In this document: positions 60,644 through 64,000 of the stretch, in pieces
How positions within the stretch are numbered: position 1 is the stretch's first letter
Layout: every line of letters begins with the position of its first letter
Source: Methanomassiliicoccales archaeon
Lineage (GTDB): Archaea > Thermoplasmatota > Thermoplasmata > Methanomassiliicoccales > UBA472
Direction: 5' to 3'
DNA: 64,000 bases
Assembly (NCBI GenBank): GCA_036504055.1
Contig: DASXVU010000047.1
Coordinates: 85,897-149,896 of the forward strand
Translations under genes and position numbers: made by a program
Notes under the pieces: model-generated
What the model was told of the DNA's origin: nothing
Database searches by the model: none
The model's input: only the letters and a program-made list of their open reading frames with translations

Positions 60644-60811
60644 CTCCAATTCCCCTGATCGTATCGGTCCCGGTCTTTTAGTAACTATCCATCCCCCCTG
60701 TGACAGAAGACAGTGATGCGGCATCTCAATATCGGCTCCTGTCGTATTTCGTTCGCTGAGACCGCCCAAGATATTAAGCTGAGATGCAGCCATCGTGCCC
60801 GGGGGTTCGTG

Positions 60812-62335
60812 ATGCAAAAGGTGTTCTACTTCGTGGCGCACATGCCAGACGAGCCGGGGGCGCTGCACAAAGCGGCGGAGATCGTGACCCGATACCAGGG
60901 CAATGTGGACCGGATCCACTACGACCGGCGGATAGACCCGTATACGGTGTTCTTCGAGATAAGGTGCGACGATGCCGCCTATGAGCGGATCAAGAAGGAG
61001 CTGGAGCTGCTCGGGTACCTCCAGGACTCGCTTGCCGTTCCCAGTTTCCTCAAGTTCAACGTGTACCTGCCAAACCGGCCCGGGGCTCTGTTCGAGTTCC
61101 TGCACAGCACCACCTCGGCCGCATGCAACATCGCCTTTCTCGATTTCGACGACGTGAGCAAGTACCCGGAAAGGGTAACGATCAGCCTGACGATCGGGGA
61201 CAGCTCTCGGGTCCAAGGCCTCCTCGATGAGCTGAAGTCGAAGTATCCATTGGAGATCCTCGAGTACGACACCACCGGGAAACACCTGGACGACACCGTC
61301 TTCTATATCCGGTTCGCCCAGGAGCTCCGTCTGCTGATCGGGGACGCCGAGGACCAGTTCCTATTGCGGCTGCTCTCTGACATCAACCACATTGTGCAGG
61401 AGCTGCATAACCTGGGAGAGGACCCGAAGCTCGTGTTCAACAGCGTCCTGCAGACAGGAAGGACCCTCAAGGCCACCACCGGCAAGGGGTTCTATGCAGA
61501 TGTGCAGCATCTGGAACTGGGGGACGGAGCGGAACTGTACTGCTTTCAGCTGCCCTGCGGGGGAAGCATCTTTGCAATGGTGTCTCCGGAGGAGGTCATG
61601 CTCATCGACACCGGTTATGGCGTCTACCACGACGACGTGGTCCATATGCTGGCCGATCACGGCATAAACGATCTCTCATCGATCAAGAGAATGTTCATCA
61701 GTCATGCCGATGCCGATCACTCCGGTGGGGCGGGACTGTTCGAGGCCGAATCATTTGCGCACCCAGGGACCGTGGACATAGTGGAGCGGTCGAACCGGGC
61801 CTACGGTTCAAAGCTCCAGTCGTCGGTGCTTGAAGAGGTGTATACACGGCTCATCAACATGTTCTCCAATTTCCGGCCACCGGCCAAGTTCAGCCTTCTG
61901 GATGGAGACCTCGGGACAAGAGGACCCTTCCGGATCGTGGCCCATGACCGGTTCGCGGGAATGGACTTCGAGGTCCTGGAGAGCCTGGGAGGGCATCTGC
62001 ATGGACAGATCTTCCTGCTGTTTGAGGAAGAAGGGCTGCTGTTCTCGGCGGATTCGCTTATCGGTTTTGAATCGCTCACCCCTGAAAGAGAGGAGTTCAA
62101 CATCCTGGCCAAGAACCTGATGACCTCGGTGAACGTGGACAGCGAGAAGGCCAGCCGGGAAAGGAAGGGGCTGCTGGCATTGGCGGCAGAGATGGATGCG
62201 AAACTTGCTCCTGCGGGTAAAAGGTGCCTCATCTGTGGAGGTCACGGAGCGATCTGTGTCCTGGAATCCGGAAAGCTTAGAACACATGGCAAGGTGGAAA
62301 GGTACCGGCGCAGGAGCCTGGAATCGCAGACCTGA
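60812..62335 (+). CDS. Tandem ACT domains fused to a metallo-beta-lactamase fold
   Basis: 507 residues. Two ACT-like modules in series, about 3-75 (FYFVAHMPDEPGALHKAAEIV) and 80-152 (FNVYLPNRPGALFEFLHST), each with the ligand-loop pattern PGAL; a helical linker to about 230; then a metallo-beta-lactamase domain (about 235-470) with VMLIDTGYG, the metal motif SHADADHSGG at 297-306 and GGHLHGQIFLLFEEEGLLFSADSL. ACT modules usually bind amino acids and regulate; the hydrolase substrate is unknown. ATG follows GGGGGTTCGTG; 33 upstream codons are open but unlikely. TATA-like GATATTAAGC lies 35 nt upstream. Confidence 0.87.
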   Translation: MQKVFYFVAHMPDEPGALHKAAEIVTRYQGNVDRIHYDRRIDPYTVFFEIRCDDAAYERIKKELELLGYLQDSLAVPSFLKFNVYLPNRPGALFEFLHSTTSAACNIAFLDFDDVSKYPERVTISLTIGDSSRVQGLLDELKSKYPLEILEYDTTGKHLDDTVFYIRFAQELRLLIGDAEDQFLLRLLSDINHIVQELHNLGEDPKLVFNSVLQTGRTLKATTGKGFYADVQHLELGDGAELYCFQLPCGGSIFAMVSPEEVMLIDTGYGVYHDDVVHMLADHGINDLSSIKRMFISHADADHSGGAGLFEAESFAHPGTVDIVERSNRAYGSKLQSSVLEEVYTRLINMFSNFRPPAKFSLLDGDLGTRGPFRIVAHDRFAGMDFEVLESLGGHLHGQIFLLFEEEGLLFSADSLIGFESLTPEREEFNILAKNLMTSVNVDSEKASRERKGLLALAAEMDAKLAPAGKRCLICGGHGAICVLESGKLRTHGKVERYRRRSLESQT

Positions 62336-62435
62336 TCGATCATGGCCCAATTACTGGCCTGTGGGCACATATTTCATCAGACCTGACCGAAGCGGACTAG
62401 GGAAGCCTTAATGCACTAGCCGGCAGATACGATTG

Positions 62436-63365
62436 ATGGTTGGAATGACTACTGAATCCATCAGAGAGATCATCGAGGACCGCAAGTTCCTGTTCTTTGG
62501 GGGTAAAGGGGGCGTCGGCAAGACCACCATGGCTGCCACCACCGCTACCTGGCTATCAGACCATGGTTACAACACCCTGATAGTGGCGACCGATCCCACC
62601 GTCAGCCTGTCAGCGATCTATGGCCAGCACATCAGCGAGACAGAGATCACCAAGATCGGAACGGAACGCCATCTGTGCGGCCTCAACATCAATCCCAAGA
62701 AGGCGATGGGCGTGTTCCAAACGCGCCTGGAAGGGACCCTGGAAGGGTTCTCCACCCTTTTCGGCTCGGAGCTGTTGTCCACGCCGTGCACGGAGGAGAT
62801 CGCCGCTTTCGACCAGTTCGTCTCCTTCTTCGACGACGAGGAGCATGACAAGATCGTGTTCGACACGGCACCGACGGGGCACACGTTGCGAGAACTGTCC
62901 ATGCCCTTCGACTGGTCAGGATATATTGCCAACCAGATCAAGAACCGGAAAGAGCTGTCAGAGGCCCTGGGCTTCGTCTATGACGACAACATGCTCGACG
63001 ACCTAAAGCTGGAGAAGCAGCGCTACGACAACTCTGTCAAAGGCCTTTCTGACAGTTCCGTCTCGGCCTTCAACCTGGTCCTTCTGCCGGAGAAACTGCC
63101 GATCGAGGAGACCGCCCGGGCCATAGAGGACCTGTCAGGTTTCGGTATCCAAGTGCCTTCGTTGATCATCAACGGGGTGATCCCCCAGGACGTGCTGAAG
63201 GGCAACTGGTTCCTGGAAAAGAGGAGAGCCACCCAGGACCGCTACCTGCAGGAGATAGACGAGCGCTTCGGCAGCAAACTGAGAGTGCAGGTGCCACTTT
63301 TTGAGACGGACATTTACGGACTGGACCGCCTGAGGCGGGTCGGGAGGGGGCTGTATGGCGAATAA
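62436..63365 (+). CDS. ArsA/GET3-family ATPase
   Basis: Deviant Walker A ATPase of 309 residues. Seen: FFGGKGGVGKTTMAA near 20-34, VATDPTVSLSAI near 50-61 where canonical ArsA/GET3 has DPAHSL, the switch II signature DTAPTGHTLR near 143-152, and a C-terminal VLLPEKLPIEETARAIEDL segment. Family members drive arsenite efflux or guide tail-anchored membrane proteins. The His-to-Val change in the A-loop and the 11-base overlap with a CC-motif protein gene are notable. Frame starts with TTG-ATG; the ATG is chosen, with another ATG three codons on. Confidence 0.9.
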   Translation: MVGMTTESIREIIEDRKFLFFGGKGGVGKTTMAATTATWLSDHGYNTLIVATDPTVSLSAIYGQHISETEITKIGTERHLCGLNINPKKAMGVFQTRLEGTLEGFSTLFGSELLSTPCTEEIAAFDQFVSFFDDEEHDKIVFDTAPTGHTLRELSMPFDWSGYIANQIKNRKELSEALGFVYDDNMLDDLKLEKQRYDNSVKGLSDSSVSAFNLVLLPEKLPIEETARAIEDLSGFGIQVPSLIINGVIPQDVLKGNWFLEKRRATQDRYLQEIDERFGSKLRVQVPLFETDIYGLDRLRRVGRGLYGE

Positions 63366-63696
63366 GGTCCGACTGACCCTGCTATCATTCTCCTGCTGCC
63401 ATCCCAAGATGGCAGTTTATGACAAACAGTATGTCGACCGGATCAAAGAGGCGATCAAGAACACCGGCGTGGACGCGGAGATCGACCTGGTGACGGTGAC
63501 CGAAGCCCAGATGTCACTGAGGTACCTGTTCATGGCGGAGATCCAGCCGATGTTCCAGAAATACGGTTCGGCGGTGGCACCGGCGTTATTCGTGGATGAG
63601 AAGCTTGCCTTGTTCGGCGGGGTACCGACCCTGGAAAAGTTGGAAGAGGTCCTTAGGAAAGCCGCTCATGACCGTGCCCCGATATCGATCCAGTGA
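63355..63696 (+). CDS. Small thioredoxin-fold protein with vicinal cysteines, possibly ArsD-like
   Basis: 113 residues. Seen: strand LTLLSFSCCHPKM with the vicinal pair C14-C15, a helix YVDRIKEAIKNTG, strand AEIDLVTVTEAQ, and the thioredoxin-type VAPALFVDEKLALFGGVPTLEKLEEVL with the cis-Pro region near 77-83. ArsD metallochaperones share a CC pair at the same place and work with ArsA, so an ArsD-like role is inferred; the third ArsD cysteine is lacking. Start overlaps the ATPase gene by 11 bases, showing they are coupled. No arsenite pump or ArsR gene is visible. Confidence 0.72.
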   Translation: MANKVRLTLLSFSCCHPKMAVYDKQYVDRIKEAIKNTGVDAEIDLVTVTEAQMSLRYLFMAEIQPMFQKYGSAVAPALFVDEKLALFGGVPTLEKLEEVLRKAAHDRAPISIQ

Positions 63697-63718
63697 TCGC
63701 CCGTCCCGTTCCGATGAT

Positions 63719-64000
63719 CTAATGCCGGTTGAAGAACTCCTTCACATTGGGCCGGTTCAGGTAGATTATGACCAGCCAAGGGAAGACCAGATTGGCGGCT
63801 AGATCGATCATCCAGGCGGGATCCGAGAAACCTCTGAGCAGTGGGTTGACGAAAGCTGACAAGATCGAGACGAGCGCAAAGATTATCCCAACGACCCACG
63901 CCCACGATCGACCCTTCAGGAACGCGTACCCGATCATGAAGGAGACCAGGGCCAACGACAAGAACAGGAGCGCCAGAGAACCGAATATCAGAGTCGCGTT
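63719..64000 (-). CDS. Membrane protein, N-terminus outside the window
   Basis: The frame is open to the right edge, giving 93 residues of a hydrophobic protein with at least two complete helices (SLALVSFMIGYAFL, WAWVVGIIFALVSILSAFV) and a third near AANLVFPWLVIIYL, ending NRPNVKEFFNRH. The end pattern, a final helix followed by NRPxVKxFF, is common in small uncharacterised archaeal membrane proteins. Start lies beyond the window. Converges with the CC-motif protein gene. Confidence 0.65.
   Translation of the reverse strand, partial: NATLIFGSLALLFLSLALVSFMIGYAFLKGRSWAWVVGIIFALVSILSAFVNPLLRGFSDPAWMIDLAANLVFPWLVIIYLNRPNVKEFFNRH

Noticed and set aside
60644..61285. Long upstream extension of the small zinc-ribbon protein
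   Set aside because: It is the antisense shadow of the ACT-MBL gene; the zinc ribbon begins at a proper ATG at 60643.
1..64000. tRNA or rRNA genes, CRISPR arrays, insertion sequences, prophage
   Set aside because: All gaps were read by eye; no tRNA T-loop/acceptor pattern, repeat-spacer array, transposase or phage gene was found. A tRNA with an intron could still escape this reading.

Overview
The window looks like chromosomal DNA of a euryarchaeon, most likely of the Thermoplasmata/Thermoplasmatota side (for example Methanomassiliicoccales or an uncultured relative). Archaeal markers are an Lsm protein, archaeal-type ribosomal protein S2 next to RNA polymerase subunit K and a MEMO-family protein, euryarchaeal RPA plus its partner, Nep1, PurP, CDP-archaeol synthase CarS, an XPD-type helicase and a small Trm112-like protein. 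Promoters are TATA boxes about 25-40 nt before starts. One protein (22989-23552) resembles a family I associate with Thermoplasmata. I see no methanogenesis genes, rRNA, tRNA, CRISPR array or insertion sequence, so lifestyle cannot be read from this piece.

Layout. 1-3.8 kb: an ABC importer operon with a fused double permease and two ATPases; the second ATPase runs off the left edge. 3.9-5.2 kb: a sugar nucleotidyltransferase and Lsm. 5.3-10.5 kb: the chromosome organisation operon smc-scpA-scpB plus a tiny unknown gene. 10.9-19.3 kb: a surface-glycan block on the plus strand (acetyltransferase, aminotransferase, dehydrogenase, glycosyltransferases, a 1019-residue exported protein). 19.3-23.6 kb: a minus-strand housekeeping operon (XPD-like helicase, carS, pyrE, type 4 uracil-DNA glycosylase). 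23.8-37.6 kb: mixed metabolism and glycan genes (wecB, serA with its aminotransferase, an AT-richer island with two tandem sister glycosyltransferases and a flippase, UDP-sugar 6-dehydrogenase, threonine aldolase, a second Gfo/Idh oxidoreductase). 37.7-51.7 kb: housekeeping (Trm112-like, aminotransferase, pdxS, nep1-purP, RPA operon, MEMO, rpsB-rpoK, leuC-leuD). 51.8-53.9 kb: three zinc-ribbon proteins. 54-64 kb: a beta-CASP-like nuclease, an uncharacterised three-gene ligase operon (GCS2-like ligase, cysteine-cluster protein, RimK-like ATP-grasp ligase), a class II amidotransferase, an ACT-ACT-metallo-beta-lactamase fusion, and an ArsA-like ATPase with a small CC-motif thioredoxin-fold protein.

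How the parts work together. The glycan genes spread over 10.9-37.6 kb contain a candidate for every step from UDP-GlcNAc to a 2,3-diacetamido uronic acid nucleotide (6-dehydrogenase, 3-dehydrogenase, aminotransferase, N-acetyltransferase, 2-epimerase), with glycosyltransferases to assemble and a flippase to export the glycan, consistent with S-layer or N-glycan synthesis. The most interesting poorly described unit is the minus-strand ligase operon at 55.6-58.0 kb; the amidotransferase about 1.4 kb away could, speculatively, act on the same gamma-glutamyl type product.
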